Shown here: positions 33,427 to 42,102 of the stretch, piece by piece
Position numbering within the stretch: the first letter of the stretch is position 1
Layout: every line of letters starts with the position of its first letter
NCBI GenBank assembly: GCA_035712365.1
Contig: DASTAW010000029.1
Span: forward strand, 104,294 to 168,293
DNA from: Terriglobia bacterium
GTDB lineage: Bacteria > Acidobacteriota > Terriglobia > UBA7540
DNA length: 64,000 bases
Direction of reading: 5' to 3'
The notes under the pieces: model-generated
The model's input: only the letters and a program-made list of their open reading frames with translations
The model's database searches: none
What the model was told of the DNA's origin: nothing
Translations under genes and position numbers: made by a program

Positions 33427-34956
33427 TCACGCGACCGTTGAACTCGCAAGCGCCGGGACGCGTGAGACAGGCGGCCCGGAGACCGGCACTTCCAAAACCA
33501 CCTCGGCGCCCGGAGCGTTCTGGCGCGCCACAAAAACCCGGCCTCCGTGGTCTTCAATGATTTTTCGGGTGATCGCCAGGCCCAAACCGAAGCCGGTGAC
33601 CTTGGTGGAGAAGTACGGAGTGAAAATCTTCTCCCGGTCGTCGTCGCGAATGCCCGGCCCGGTGTCCCGGAATCGCAGTTGTAGGCTGGGCCCGGCGTCG
33701 CCGACCGGCATGAGTTTCGCCTCGATGAAAATCGTTCCGCCGTTCGGCATGGCTTGCACCGAGTTGGTGAGTATATTCAGGAAGCAGGTCTTCAATTGCG
33801 CGGCGTCCGCCTGAAGCTCAGGCAAGTCCTCAGACAATTTGTTGGCAATTCTGATGTCCTGCGCGTTGGCCTGTTTTTCCACCAGCCCGACCGCCTGTTC
33901 AACAATGGCCTTCAGGTCGCAGGGCGCTATCTGAGGAGGCGTCTGTCTTCCCACGGCCAGAAAGTCATTCACCAGCCGGTTCAGGCGCGTGATCTCGTCT
34001 TTCATGTTGGCAAGGCTGGCGCGCAATTCGCGTCCCGGCGACTCGTCGGTCAGCCAGCGCTTGGCCCGGATCTGGTCAATGCTCAGATTCAGGAAATTCA
34101 GCGAGTTCCTTACCTCATGCGCCACGGTGGAGGCAAAATGCCCGAGCAGGGACGATTTCTCCGCCTCGTTCAGCCGCTTCTGGAGCTCCCGTGCGTCGCG
34201 GAGCCGTTCAGCCATCTGATTGAACGTGCGAGCGAGCAGCCCCATTTCGTCCGAGCCACCCTCCGGGATGAAAACGTAAAGATTTCCTCCCGCCACCTGA
34301 TTGGCGCCTTCCACGAGCTGGTCAATCGGCCTGGTGAACCGGAACGCCAGATAAACGATGGCAAACATACCGGCCACCATCGTCACCAGTATCCAGGCCA
34401 GCCACAGGAAATAGACATGATTGAGCATCGCTCCAACCTCATCCATTTGGCCGCCCACCTGGACATAGCCGATGACTTTTTCCCCCTGAACAATAGGGAA
34501 CCGGATGTCGTAATGCTGCTGGCCTACCTGCGCGTCTGTATCCACGTCCCGTAGTTGGGCCGTTATCTGAATGGGGCCTTCCTTGCTTCTGGTCCTCCGC
34601 CTTCGCAGCTTGACTTTGGTTCCAATCTGGTGCGGATTGGTGCTGGCCACAACCTCTCCAGTGGTCGAAAGCACATTGATCGAAGACAGACCCGCAGATT
34701 TAAGTTTGCTCAGGTATTCGCTCTGCGCCTGCCGCAGGTCCAACTTCGGAGAGATCGTGGCCTGGATGAGAGCGATGATTTCCACCAGATCAGAGGTCTG
34801 GCCCGCCACGTAGGCCTTGATGTGGCGGTTGTGCTGGACGTAGGCAATCATGAGAATGGTGCTGGTGCTGGCCGTGATGAGAAACATCACGAGCACCAGG
34901 CGGGTGCGGAATCGAAAATTCAGGACATGCCTTCTCAAGGCGCCCTCGCAGGTCAC
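33427..34956 (-). CDS. Membrane sensor histidine kinase (HAMP, HisKA, HATPase), NtrB/ZraS-like
   Basis: 509 residues from a GTG. The first membrane helix is at about 18-38, then a periplasmic sensor of about 145 residues and a second helix at about 185-208. The HAMP domain follows, with a short coiled stretch (RLRDARELQKRLNEAEKSSL). The phosphoacceptor motif is FASTVAHEVRNSLNFL, the N box LNILTNSVQAMPNG and the G1 box RDTGPGIRDDD, with GFGLGLAI completing the ATP lid. All catalytic parts are present. The signal is unknown; nothing in the sensor names a ligand. It should phosphorylate the NtrC-type regulator directly downstream. A near-palindrome lies 33 bp upstream. Confidence 0.94.
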   Translation of the reverse strand: MTCEGALRRHVLNFRFRTRLVLVMFLITASTSTILMIAYVQHNRHIKAYVAGQTSDLVEIIALIQATISPKLDLRQAQSEYLSKLKSAGLSSINVLSTTGEVVASTNPHQIGTKVKLRRRRTRSKEGPIQITAQLRDVDTDAQVGQQHYDIRFPIVQGEKVIGYVQVGGQMDEVGAMLNHVYFLWLAWILVTMVAGMFAIVYLAFRFTRPIDQLVEGANQVAGGNLYVFIPEGGSDEMGLLARTFNQMAERLRDARELQKRLNEAEKSSLLGHFASTVAHEVRNSLNFLNLSIDQIRAKRWLTDESPGRELRASLANMKDEITRLNRLVNDFLAVGRQTPPQIAPCDLKAIVEQAVGLVEKQANAQDIRIANKLSEDLPELQADAAQLKTCFLNILTNSVQAMPNGGTIFIEAKLMPVGDAGPSLQLRFRDTGPGIRDDDREKIFTPYFSTKVTGFGLGLAITRKIIEDHGGRVFVARQNAPGAEVVLEVPVSGPPVSRVPALASSTVA

Positions 34957-34988
34957 GCTTTACCATTCCCAACGACTACGATTCTAGC

Positions 34989-35008
34989 TGAACCCCCAAA
35001 GGGGGTCA
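34989..35008. promoter_or_regulatory. Near-palindrome upstream of the sensor kinase
   Basis: ACCCCC-AAA-GGGGGT flanked by TGA/TCA, about 33 bp upstream of the kinase start. It could be an autoregulatory site or a small hairpin; no sigma54 promoter was found beside it. Confidence 0.35.
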
Positions 35009-35163
35009 ATCAAGGCCGGGCATGGTGTGACGCCGAGATTGCAGACGTTATAATTCAACCATCCGCGCCGGCTGTGTCTGGGCTCAGCACTTGGAGGCAG
35101 GTCCGCTTACTCTTGGACGCAGGCGGAGGGAGAAACAACTATACTGCGGCTGACGGTCCATGC

Positions 35164-36135
35164 ATGAATGATATGGTCCACTTCCTCGCGAGACACGGTT
35201 ACTGGTTGGTGTTTGTTTCCCTGCTGGGTGGCCAGGCCGGTTTGCCGATACCGGGGAATTTGATTCTTCTTGCGGCCGGCGCACTGGCGGCCTCCGGGAA
35301 ACTGAACCTCGCCGCCATCGTGGTCCTTTCGGCCCTCGCCCTGGTGTCGGCGGATCTGGCTTGGTTCCAGGCTGGGCGGAAGTGGGGCAAGAGAATCCTG
35401 CATTTCGCCTGCGGGATATCCAAAGATCCGGGGGGTTGTGTGCGGAAGGCAGAAGGGTCCTTTGGCCGGCATGGTGTGAGATTGTTCCTGGGTTCAAAGT
35501 TTGTAATCGGCATCGATGCTGTCGCGGTCCCATTGGCAGGAGCATTGAACACGCCTCGGACGCAGTTTCTCTTCTTCGATGCCGTGGGAGCCACGCTCTG
35601 GTCGGGAGCATACGCCACGCTGGGCTATGTCTTTCGTAAACAACTGGATCTGATTGCAGCATACGCAGCGAGGATGGAAGTTCTGGTGGGCATCCTGTTA
35701 GCCGCAGGACTCGGCTTCTACATTATTTTCAAGGTTGTCCGTTGGCTCAGATTCATGCATGAATTCAGATTGGCGCGGATCACGCCTGACCAGCTTCGGG
35801 ACAAACTGCGCGCGGGCGACGACGTCCTGATTCTGGATGTGCGGCGGAACGGAGGGTCCGCACAAGAGCTTCAGGGTATTCCCGGCGCGGTGCGAATCGA
35901 TCCACATCATATTGGACGGGACATAAGGGCAATGGTCGCGGTGGAGACACCCAATCGTCATGTCGTCATCTACTGTACCTGTCCGAGTGAATTCAGCAGT
36001 GCGCGCGTTGCGCTGGCGCTTCGGCGCAGGGGATTGCAGCACGTGTGGCCGCTTGCCGGCGGTCTGCACGCGTGGCGAGATCGTGGCTTCCCCGTCACGA
36101 AAGTAGCCCCGGCGACGCCCCCTCCAGCCAGTTGA
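35164..36135 (+). CDS. DedA-family membrane protein fused to a rhodanese domain
   Basis: 323 residues from the ATG at 35164; the frame is open far upstream but that part is not DedA-like. The DedA part (about 1-195) has GLPIPGNLILLAAG, FQAGRKWGKRIL, GSKFVIGIDAVAVPLAGALNTPRTQFLFFDAVGATLWS and a last membrane helix near 180-195. It is followed by a rhodanese-like domain (about 205-310) with VLILDVRRNG and VVIYCTCPSEFSSARVAL, where the active-site loop carries the cysteine in CTCPSE. DedA proteins are linked to undecaprenyl-phosphate or phospholipid recycling. The rhodanese part faces one side of the membrane and may handle a sulfur or redox signal. The fusion is known in Acidobacteriota and Proteobacteria. 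Confidence 0.9.
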   Translation: MNDMVHFLARHGYWLVFVSLLGGQAGLPIPGNLILLAAGALAASGKLNLAAIVVLSALALVSADLAWFQAGRKWGKRILHFACGISKDPGGCVRKAEGSFGRHGVRLFLGSKFVIGIDAVAVPLAGALNTPRTQFLFFDAVGATLWSGAYATLGYVFRKQLDLIAAYAARMEVLVGILLAAGLGFYIIFKVVRWLRFMHEFRLARITPDQLRDKLRAGDDVLILDVRRNGGSAQELQGIPGAVRIDPHHIGRDIRAMVAVETPNRHVVIYCTCPSEFSSARVALALRRRGLQHVWPLAGGLHAWRDRGFPVTKVAPATPPPAS

Positions 36136-36154
36136 ATGGGTGATCGTCGGATGC

Positions 36155-36248
36155 CTCAGTTTGATTCGTGGCACGGGCGTCCTCGCCCGTACTTCCGTGA
36201 AATGACACAGCCAGGATGGCCGTGCCACAAGACCGCAACCAAACTGAG
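36155..36248. repeat. MITE-like or hairpin element with terminal inverted repeats
   Basis: Ends CTCAGTTTG and CAAACTGAG are perfect inverted repeats. Inside, GTGGCACGG and CCGTGCCAC are also inverted, and the centre holds the small palindrome CGGGCG..CGCCCG. 94 bp in all, starting 20 bp after the DedA-rhodanese stop. Confidence 0.65.
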
Positions 36249-36404
36249 CCACCACCGGATGGAAGGAACGATTGACAGCCATTACAAGCAGTTGCTAGCA
36301 TATTAAACTCTGCAGATCATCGGGGATCCCGCAGGATGGGCTGCCAGACCGCAGCTTCCTCCCGGACCAGTCGCCTTGATGCCCGAAGGATTTGCACGGC
36401 CTTG

Positions 36405-36482
36405 GTCCCCGTCGTCTAGCCCGGCCTAGGACATCGCCCTTTCACGGCGGTAACGCGGGTTCAAATCCCGCCGGGGACGCCA
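36405..36482 (+). tRNA. tRNA-Glu (anticodon TTC)
   Basis: The acceptor stem GTCCCCG/CGGGGAC has seven pairs, with discriminator G and encoded CCA. The anticodon stem TCGCC/GGCGG holds the loop CTTTCAC, so the anticodon is TTC. The T arm GCGGGTTCAAATCCCGC is perfect. 78 bases including CCA. Confidence 0.97.
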
Positions 36483-36782
36483 GCATTTTCAGTAATGCAC
36501 GAGTATAGGGCTTCCCGCTTAAGTGTATTGCCGGGTTACAGCCGCTTCTGGACGGCAACTACCTGACAATATTGAGGCGCTAGATGCGGTTTAATCAGGA
36601 GCACTCATCTACAGCGAAGACGGTCCGCCTAGGATCGAGAATCTTGATCTCCCCCGATATCTTGGTCCCTGAGTTTTCAGCGTCTCAATTTCCTATTAAG
36701 AGAAACATCAGACTAATCGAGGGTGTAGATTCGCGGTGATGGACTGCTGAGTGGACTGCCTGTGTCCACTGGAGAAGATATT
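36483..36782. other. Intergenic region after tRNA-Glu, 300 bp
   Basis: AT-richer than its surroundings. No gene, repeat or clear tRNA terminator was seen. It should contain the promoter of the radical SAM gene. Confidence 0.4.
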
Positions 36783-38453
36783 ATGATGCTGAAATCGACC
36801 GGCGTTCACGGGTCCCCGGGGTCTGAAACTGCGGATGGCACGGAAGGATCTCCCAGCCTTCCTCCCCTCGGGTCCGCCCTTAAGGTCCTCCTGGTCTGGC
36901 CGCGTTTTCCGTCTTCGTTCTGGACCTTCGATGGGATCCTGGACCTTGTTCCCATCAAGACAGATCAGCCCCCGCTCGGCCTGCTGACTGTCGCCGCGCT
37001 CTGTCCGAAGACCTGGACGCTAAGGCTGCTCGATAGAAGCTTTGAGGACTTGCTCGATGCAGACCTCCTTTGGGCCGATCTCATCATGGTCAGCGGCATG
37101 CGGGTGCAGAAAGATGACATTCGCGAAATCCTCCTGAGAGCGCGGGCCCTGGGCAAGCGAACTATAATCGGCGGACCTTTGGCGAGCAGCGAACCGGAAC
37201 TCTTACTTCGACTGGCGGACCATGTGGTGGTGGGTGAGCCGGACGAGGTCTTCCCTGAGATTGCGTCTAACCTTGAACAGGGCTCTGCCAAGCGTCTGTA
37301 TGTGGTCAAAGAAAAGCCTGATGTCAGCAAGACGCCTCTCCCCAGGTTTGATCTCCTCAAAATCGACAAGTATGCTTCGATGGCTATCCAGTTCTCCCGC
37401 GGTTGCCCATTCCAGTGCGAATTCTGCGACATCATCACCATTTACGGAAGGAAGCCCCGAACCAAGAACCCTGCCCAGGTGACAGCCGAACTGGATGCCT
37501 TGTTTGAACTTGGATGGCGCGACCAGGTCTTTATCGTTGACGACAACTTTATCGGGAACCACAAACAGGCCCTCCAACTGGCCCTTAAACTTCAGGAATG
37601 GCAGAAGAGCCGGGGCTACCCGCTATTGTTTTACACCGAGGCATCGATCGATCTCGGCCAGAAGCCGGATTTGATTGACGCCATGGTGAAGGCGAACTTT
37701 TTTTACGTTTTCATCGGAATCGAGAGCCCTTCCGCCAATTCCCTGGTGGAAGCGAAGAAATACCAGAACTTGCGGCGTGATCCTCTGGAGAGCGTTCACT
37801 TCATCCAGAGCCAGGGCCTTTGGGTGACGGCGGGTTTTATCATTGGGTTCGATTCCGATACCGAAGCAATCTTCGACGAGCAACGGGACTTTATTGAGCG
37901 GGCAGCCATTCCATGGGCCATGGCGGGATTTCTGCAGGCGCCTCCCACAACTCCGCTTTTTGACCGAATGATGAAAGAAGGCCGGTTACTCATGGATACC
38001 ACAGCCACCAGTAACTTTGATCCCCCCAACTTCAAAACTCTTTTACCTCTGCCCGTTCTGCTGAAGGGATTCAAGGACACCCTGTCTTCCCTATACGCAC
38101 CCTCGGCGTTTTACGACCGGTGCTACCGGTCGCTTCTGCAGTGGAAAGCCCGGAAGCCGCAGAAGGCCCCCAAGGTTCCCTTCGGGGTAACGCTTGGAAT
38201 CTTCGTTCGCTCCATTGTGCGGCAGGGTCTCCTCTCCAACTACCGGCGCGCGTACTGGAAATTTGTGCTTCGGCTCTTCGGGCGATGGCTGTTCGTTCCA
38301 CGCAAGCTCAGCTTTGGGTTCGCAATGCTACTGTCAGGACATCATTTCATACCCTACGCCGCGCGCGTCGAGGACCAACTGGAGATCGAACTCGACAAAT
38401 ACAGAATCGAGAAGGCAACCGCGGAGTCACTTAAAGAGGCGATAGTTTGTTAG
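36783..38453 (+). CDS. B12-binding radical SAM protein (DUF4070/HpnP-like architecture)
   Basis: 556 residues from the ATG at 36783, which has a GGAG site eight bases ahead; a GTG at 36762 is possible. The N-terminal cobalamin-binding-like domain (about 30-160) includes PPLGLLTVAAL and LIMVSGMRVQKDDI. The radical SAM core has the cluster motif CPFQCEFC (CxxxCxxC, about 212-219) in FSRGCPFQCEFCDI. GIESPSANSL and FIIGFDSDTEAIF follow. The C-terminal 170 residues are DUF4070-like with several amphipathic stretches. Hopanoid C-2 methylase HpnP has this architecture, and hopanoid-type genes occur at 5.6 kb, but many relatives act on other lipids. No B12-loading His motif (DxHxxG) is obvious, as is common in this group. 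The reaction is probably methylation or lipid rearrangement. Confidence 0.82.
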   Translation: MMLKSTGVHGSPGSETADGTEGSPSLPPLGSALKVLLVWPRFPSSFWTFDGILDLVPIKTDQPPLGLLTVAALCPKTWTLRLLDRSFEDLLDADLLWADLIMVSGMRVQKDDIREILLRARALGKRTIIGGPLASSEPELLLRLADHVVVGEPDEVFPEIASNLEQGSAKRLYVVKEKPDVSKTPLPRFDLLKIDKYASMAIQFSRGCPFQCEFCDIITIYGRKPRTKNPAQVTAELDALFELGWRDQVFIVDDNFIGNHKQALQLALKLQEWQKSRGYPLLFYTEASIDLGQKPDLIDAMVKANFFYVFIGIESPSANSLVEAKKYQNLRRDPLESVHFIQSQGLWVTAGFIIGFDSDTEAIFDEQRDFIERAAIPWAMAGFLQAPPTTPLFDRMMKEGRLLMDTTATSNFDPPNFKTLLPLPVLLKGFKDTLSSLYAPSAFYDRCYRSLLQWKARKPQKAPKVPFGVTLGIFVRSIVRQGLLSNYRRAYWKFVLRLFGRWLFVPRKLSFGFAMLLSGHHFIPYAARVEDQLEIELDKYRIEKATAESLKEAIVC

Positions 38454-38492
38454 TGTAGTGCGTCTAACGGATTGTTACATATCTGCGGGCTA

Positions 38493-38523
38493 TGGAGTGC
38501 GGCGGCTTGCCTCCGCTTTGCGC
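38493..38523. repeat. REP-like palindromic element, copy 2
   Basis: Inverted copy of 17582-17612, two mismatches in 31 bp. Begins TGGAGTGCGGCGGC and ends CCGCTTTGCGC. Confidence 0.7.
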
Positions 38524-38583
38524 CCGGCGCGTTCACTGACGCCCCAATTTTCGCCCTCTCGACAGGGGCAAACGGGGGGTCGA

Positions 38584-38605
38584 GTGTGGGAGCAAGCTCC
38601 CGCAC
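38584..38605. repeat. Perfect hairpin, GGGAGC-type
   Basis: Ten base pairs (one G-T) around a two-base loop: arms GTGTGGGAGC and GCTCCCGCAC. Intergenic palindromes of this spelling recur in many bacterial genomes; here it may help end convergent transcripts. Confidence 0.55.
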
Positions 38606-39008
38606 TGCAAAAATGGCTTCGCCATACGTAATGCGAATTACGCCGCACTACACCAGCGACCACTTTGGCGCTTCATGAGACCTGCGAATCGCACGAATGA
38701 GGCCAACCATGCGTGACGGTTGATTCAAGGCCAGAGGCGAGAATCAGACACAGGGCGGAGTCCCTGAGAGTTTCGCAGCGTGCAGGCGGGCTACGCTTGA
38801 TTTGTGTCTGATGCACACATTTCTGCTGCTCGGGTCAGGTTGACGTCTCTCTGAAGCCCCATCACCAGCACGTTTCACACACGGTCAGCGCCAGCGGACC
38901 TCACAGAGGTGCGCGTGGAAAAGGGGTGTGAACGCAGCCACTCTGGATTGGCATTTGGCGCAGGAACAGCGGCAGCAGGGCCCGGTCCGCAAACAGGTCT
39001 TGCGAGGT

Positions 39009-40913
39009 TCACAGGCTCAACTTGCGGAGAATCGGGGCCTTGTTGACGAAGCTCTGAATTTTTTCCACGATGCCGTCGGCATCCAGCCCATATTTGGCAT
39101 GGAGCAGGTTTGGCGCTCCGTGAGGAATGATGCGGTCAGGAACTGCGATGCGCACCACGGTGGCGGGGATTCGCCGGTCTTGAAGCAAGGCCGCGACTGC
39201 GGAGCCGAACCCGCCGCACTCTGTGCCTTCCTCGACGGTCACCAGAAACTGTTTTTCTGATGCCAGACAACAGATCAGCTCCTGGTCCAGCGGCTTCATA
39301 AAGCGGGCATTGATGACGGTGGCGCGGATCCCAGAAGCTTCCAGCCGCTCGGCGGACTCCAGCGCCGGGTAGACCATGCTGCCCAGAGCAAGAATGGCGA
39401 TGTCGCTTCCTTCGCGAAGTATTTCACCCTTGCCGATTTCGAGGCGCTTGAACTCCTGGTCGAGCGGCACTCCGAACCCGTTGCCGCGGGGATAGCGCAC
39501 GGCCGCCGGGCCATTCACATCAAGCGCGGTGGCCAGCATGTGGCGCAGCTCGTTTTCGTCTTTTGGCGCCATCACCACCATCCCAGGAACGGCAGCAAGG
39601 TAAGCCAGGTCATAAAGACCGTTGTGCGTGGGACCATCCGCGCCAACGATTCCTGCCCTGTCGAGCGCAAATGCCACCGGCAGGCGCATCAGGCAGGCGT
39701 CGTGAATCACCTGGTCATAGGCCCGCTGCAGGAAAGTGGAGTAGATGGCCACCATGGGGCGCAAACCCTCGCACGCCAGACCGCAGGCAAAAGTCACCGC
39801 ATGTTGTTCAGCGATGCCAACATCAAAGAAGCGGTCAGGGAAACGCTTGGCGAATTCCACGAGCCCTGTTCCTTCGGCCATGGCCGCGGTGATGGCTACG
39901 ATGCGCTTGTCTTTCTCCGCCAACTCGCACATCGCATTGCCAAACACCGAGGTATACGGGGGCGCCTTTGCCGGGGCCTTGCGAAAGGCCCCCGTGGCCA
40001 CGTCAAACTGCGTCACGCCGTGGAATTTGACCGGCAGCATTTCCGCATGCGGATAGCCTTTGCCCTTCTGAGTCACAACGTGCAACAGGGTTGGCTTGGA
40101 GTTGTCTTTCACCCGCGAAATCGCCGTGAGAAGCTCTTCCATGTTGTGACCGCTGATCGGCCCGACGTAGTCAAAACCGAGTTCCTCGAACACCAGCCCT
40201 GGAATCAAGGCGGTCTTGGCGGATTCCACCATGTCCTTCGAGAGCTTCAGAAGCCGGGGTCCCAGCCGCGGGACGGTCAGAATCATTTTTTCGACTTCGT
40301 GAGTGACCCGATGGTAAGCCTGGCCATGCACCACGCGGTTCAGATAACCGGCGATGGCTCCCACGTTCGGCGAAATCGACATTTCGTTATCGTTCAGAAC
40401 CACCAGGACTTTTCTCTGGAGGGTCCCAAGATTATTGATCCCTTCAAGTTCAAGGCCGGAAGTCAATCCCGCGTCGCCCACCACAGCGACCACGTGGAAA
40501 TTCTCACCCTTCAGATCTCGCGCCACGGCCATTCCGAGCGCTCCGGAAATGGCGGTGCCTGCATGGGCAACGTTAAAGGTGTCGTAAGGGCTCTCTTCCC
40601 GCACCGGAAAACCGGAAATGCCGCCATACTGCCGGATGGTCGCCAGGCGGTCGCGCCGGCCCGTCAGGACCTTGTGGCCGTAGGCCTGGTGTCCCACGTC
40701 CCATACGATCTTGTCCCTGGGTGTGTCGAACAAGTAATGCAGCGCCAGCGTCAGTTCGACCGTCCCAAGGCTGGAAGCCAGATGGCCGCCGACTTTGGAG
40801 ACCACGGAGATGAGATAATCGCGAAGCTCTTCTGCAACTTTGGGCAGGTCTTCGCGGGGAACTTTCCTCAAATCTGCGGGTGAATCGATTCGTGGCAGAT
40901 ACCGGTATTCCAT
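39009..40913 (-). CDS. dxs: 1-deoxy-D-xylulose-5-phosphate synthase
   Basis: 634 residues, normal length. It shows KIVWDVGHQAYGHKVLTGR (substrate/thiamine His), the thiamine-diphosphate segment VVGDAGLTSGLELEGIN with an Asn 25-30 residues further on, and the transketolase central domain FDVGIAEQHAVTFACGLA and DRAGIVGADGPTHNGLYDLAYL. The enzyme condenses pyruvate and glyceraldehyde 3-phosphate, the first step of the MEP isoprenoid pathway. The usual GDG of the thiamine motif reads GDA here, and the normal GHSSTS reads AHAGTA. Both are probably tolerated since the rest is intact. It is the last gene of metH/F-xseB-ispA-dxs, overlapping ispA by one base (TGATG). Confidence 0.97.
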   Translation of the reverse strand: MEYRYLPRIDSPADLRKVPREDLPKVAEELRDYLISVVSKVGGHLASSLGTVELTLALHYLFDTPRDKIVWDVGHQAYGHKVLTGRRDRLATIRQYGGISGFPVREESPYDTFNVAHAGTAISGALGMAVARDLKGENFHVVAVVGDAGLTSGLELEGINNLGTLQRKVLVVLNDNEMSISPNVGAIAGYLNRVVHGQAYHRVTHEVEKMILTVPRLGPRLLKLSKDMVESAKTALIPGLVFEELGFDYVGPISGHNMEELLTAISRVKDNSKPTLLHVVTQKGKGYPHAEMLPVKFHGVTQFDVATGAFRKAPAKAPPYTSVFGNAMCELAEKDKRIVAITAAMAEGTGLVEFAKRFPDRFFDVGIAEQHAVTFACGLACEGLRPMVAIYSTFLQRAYDQVIHDACLMRLPVAFALDRAGIVGADGPTHNGLYDLAYLAAVPGMVVMAPKDENELRHMLATALDVNGPAAVRYPRGNGFGVPLDQEFKRLEIGKGEILREGSDIAILALGSMVYPALESAERLEASGIRATVINARFMKPLDQELICCLASEKQFLVTVEEGTECGGFGSAVAALLQDRRIPATVVRIAVPDRIIPHGAPNLLHAKYGLDADGIVEKIQSFVNKAPILRKLSL

Positions 40914-41809
40914 CAGGCGGTCCTCTCGATCAGAAAATGAGCTAATTCCTGCAGCCTGCTGGCCGACTTACCGTATGGCTCAAGGCTTTGGCATGCTTCT
41001 TCGATCAGCCGTCTGGCCATAAGACGTGATTCTTCGATACCGTACAGCGCCGGATAGGTTGCCTTGCGCTGTTCATCGTCTTTGCCGGCCGTCTTGCCGA
41101 GGGTGGCGCTGGAGCCCAGGACATCGAGCAAATCATCCGCGATCTGGAAGGCCAGCCCAATCTTCCGGCCATAGCTTGTGACCCGCTTGAGGTCAACATC
41201 CGTGGCCCCGGCAAAGATGGCGCCGCACTTCACGGCTGCGCAAAGAAAAGCTCCCGTCTTGGCGGAATGGATTAACTCAAGCGTTCGGGGGTCTACGTTC
41301 TGGTCCGTGGCTTCCAGGTCCAGTACCTGACCTGCAACCATGCCTTCGCGGGTCCCGGTGGCCAGGGCCAGTTCATAAATGATACGAAGCTGGCATTCAG
41401 GAGATGCCAACCCCGGCTCTGCCAGCACTTCGTAGGTCAAAGTGAGCAGGGCGTCTCCCGTCAGGATCGCGGTGGATTCTCCGAAGGCGCGATGGCAGGT
41501 CGGTTTGCCGCGCCGCAAGTCGTCGTTATCGAGCGCCGGCAGGTCATCGTGGATCAGGGAATAGGTGTGGACCAATTCCAGCGCGGAAGCAATCCGCATC
41601 AGGGATGGTCCATCAGCCCCGAGCAATCGCCCGGCCTCGGCGCAAAGAATGGGGCGCAACCGCTTGCCGCCGGCAAACACCGAGTAACGCATCGCCTGAT
41701 GGATGGAGTTTGGGTAAGCGTCATCGGGAGGGAGAATCCGCTCAAGTTCCAGATCAATCAGAGCACGCTGCTCATCAAGATATTGTGAAACCGTTGTGGA
41801 AGTGCTCAA
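40913..41809 (-). CDS. ispA: Farnesyl diphosphate synthase (short-chain prenyl synthase)
   Basis: 298 residues from a TTG at 41809 that overlaps the xseB stop (TTGA). The frame is open further upstream, but that part lies inside xseB. Both aspartate-rich motifs are present: DDLPALDND (first) and DDLLD (second), with GGKRLRPIL near the N terminus. The pattern two residues before the first motif (HTYSLIHDD) is that of bacterial IspA. It makes farnesyl diphosphate from isopentenyl and dimethylallyl or geranyl diphosphate. The product feeds undecaprenyl phosphate and, through the HpnD-like enzyme, squalene. The tight coupling on both sides matches the common xseB-ispA-dxs operon. Confidence 0.95.
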   Translation of the reverse strand: MSTSTTVSQYLDEQRALIDLELERILPPDDAYPNSIHQAMRYSVFAGGKRLRPILCAEAGRLLGADGPSLMRIASALELVHTYSLIHDDLPALDNDDLRRGKPTCHRAFGESTAILTGDALLTLTYEVLAEPGLASPECQLRIIYELALATGTREGMVAGQVLDLEATDQNVDPRTLELIHSAKTGAFLCAAVKCGAIFAGATDVDLKRVTSYGRKIGLAFQIADDLLDVLGSSATLGKTAGKDDEQRKATYPALYGIEESRLMARRLIEEACQSLEPYGKSASRLQELAHFLIERTA

Positions 41810-42072
41810 ATCGACTCCGTTTCGTTCTCTTCCCGCTCGAAGGGCTCTGCCACAACTTTGCCGTCCGCCTTTTTCATGAGGACCTGGATGCGGCATTCAG
41901 CTTCCTGAAGCTGCTTCTGGCAAACTTCCGAAAGCTTCATGCCCTCCTCATAAATCTGCAAAGCTTGTTCGAGCGGGAGGTTCGCGTCGTCAAGCTGGCG
42001 AACGATGGCTTCGAGCCTCTCGATATTTTTTTCAAAAGATTCCGGCTTGGCAGGCTTTGACGATTGAGACAT
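41806..42072 (-). CDS. xseB: Exodeoxyribonuclease VII small subunit
   Basis: 88 residues: SFEKNIERLEAIVRQLDDANLPLEQALQIYEEGMKLSEVCQKQLQEAECRI is the family signature of two antiparallel helices. The subunit joins XseA to degrade single-stranded DNA. The ATG at 42072 gives the usual length; GTG codons at 42087 and 42084 sit closer to a GGAGG site and are possible starts. xseA is not in the window. The stop overlaps ispA by 4 bp. Confidence 0.93.
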   Translation of the reverse strand: MSQSSKPAKPESFEKNIERLEAIVRQLDDANLPLEQALQIYEEGMKLSEVCQKQLQEAECRIQVLMKKADGKVVAEPFEREENETESI

Positions 42073-42102
42073 TTGTTTGGTCACCACCTCCCGACTGAAT
42101 CC

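Larger units (their letters stand above)
38454..39008. other. Intergenic region, 555 bp, with repeats
   Basis: No gene recognised. It contains a REP-like unit (38493-38523) and a ten-pair hairpin (38584-38605). The interval separates two convergent units, so transcription probably ends here. Confidence 0.5.

Noticed and set aside
34957..35163. Sigma54 promoter near the NtrB/NtrC genes
   Set aside because: No TGGCAC-N5-TTGC-type pair was found; only the small palindrome at 34989-35008 remains.
39540..40883. Rightward frame of 447 codons opposite dxs
   Set aside because: Antisense frame with no recognisable motif. Dxs on the other strand is certain.
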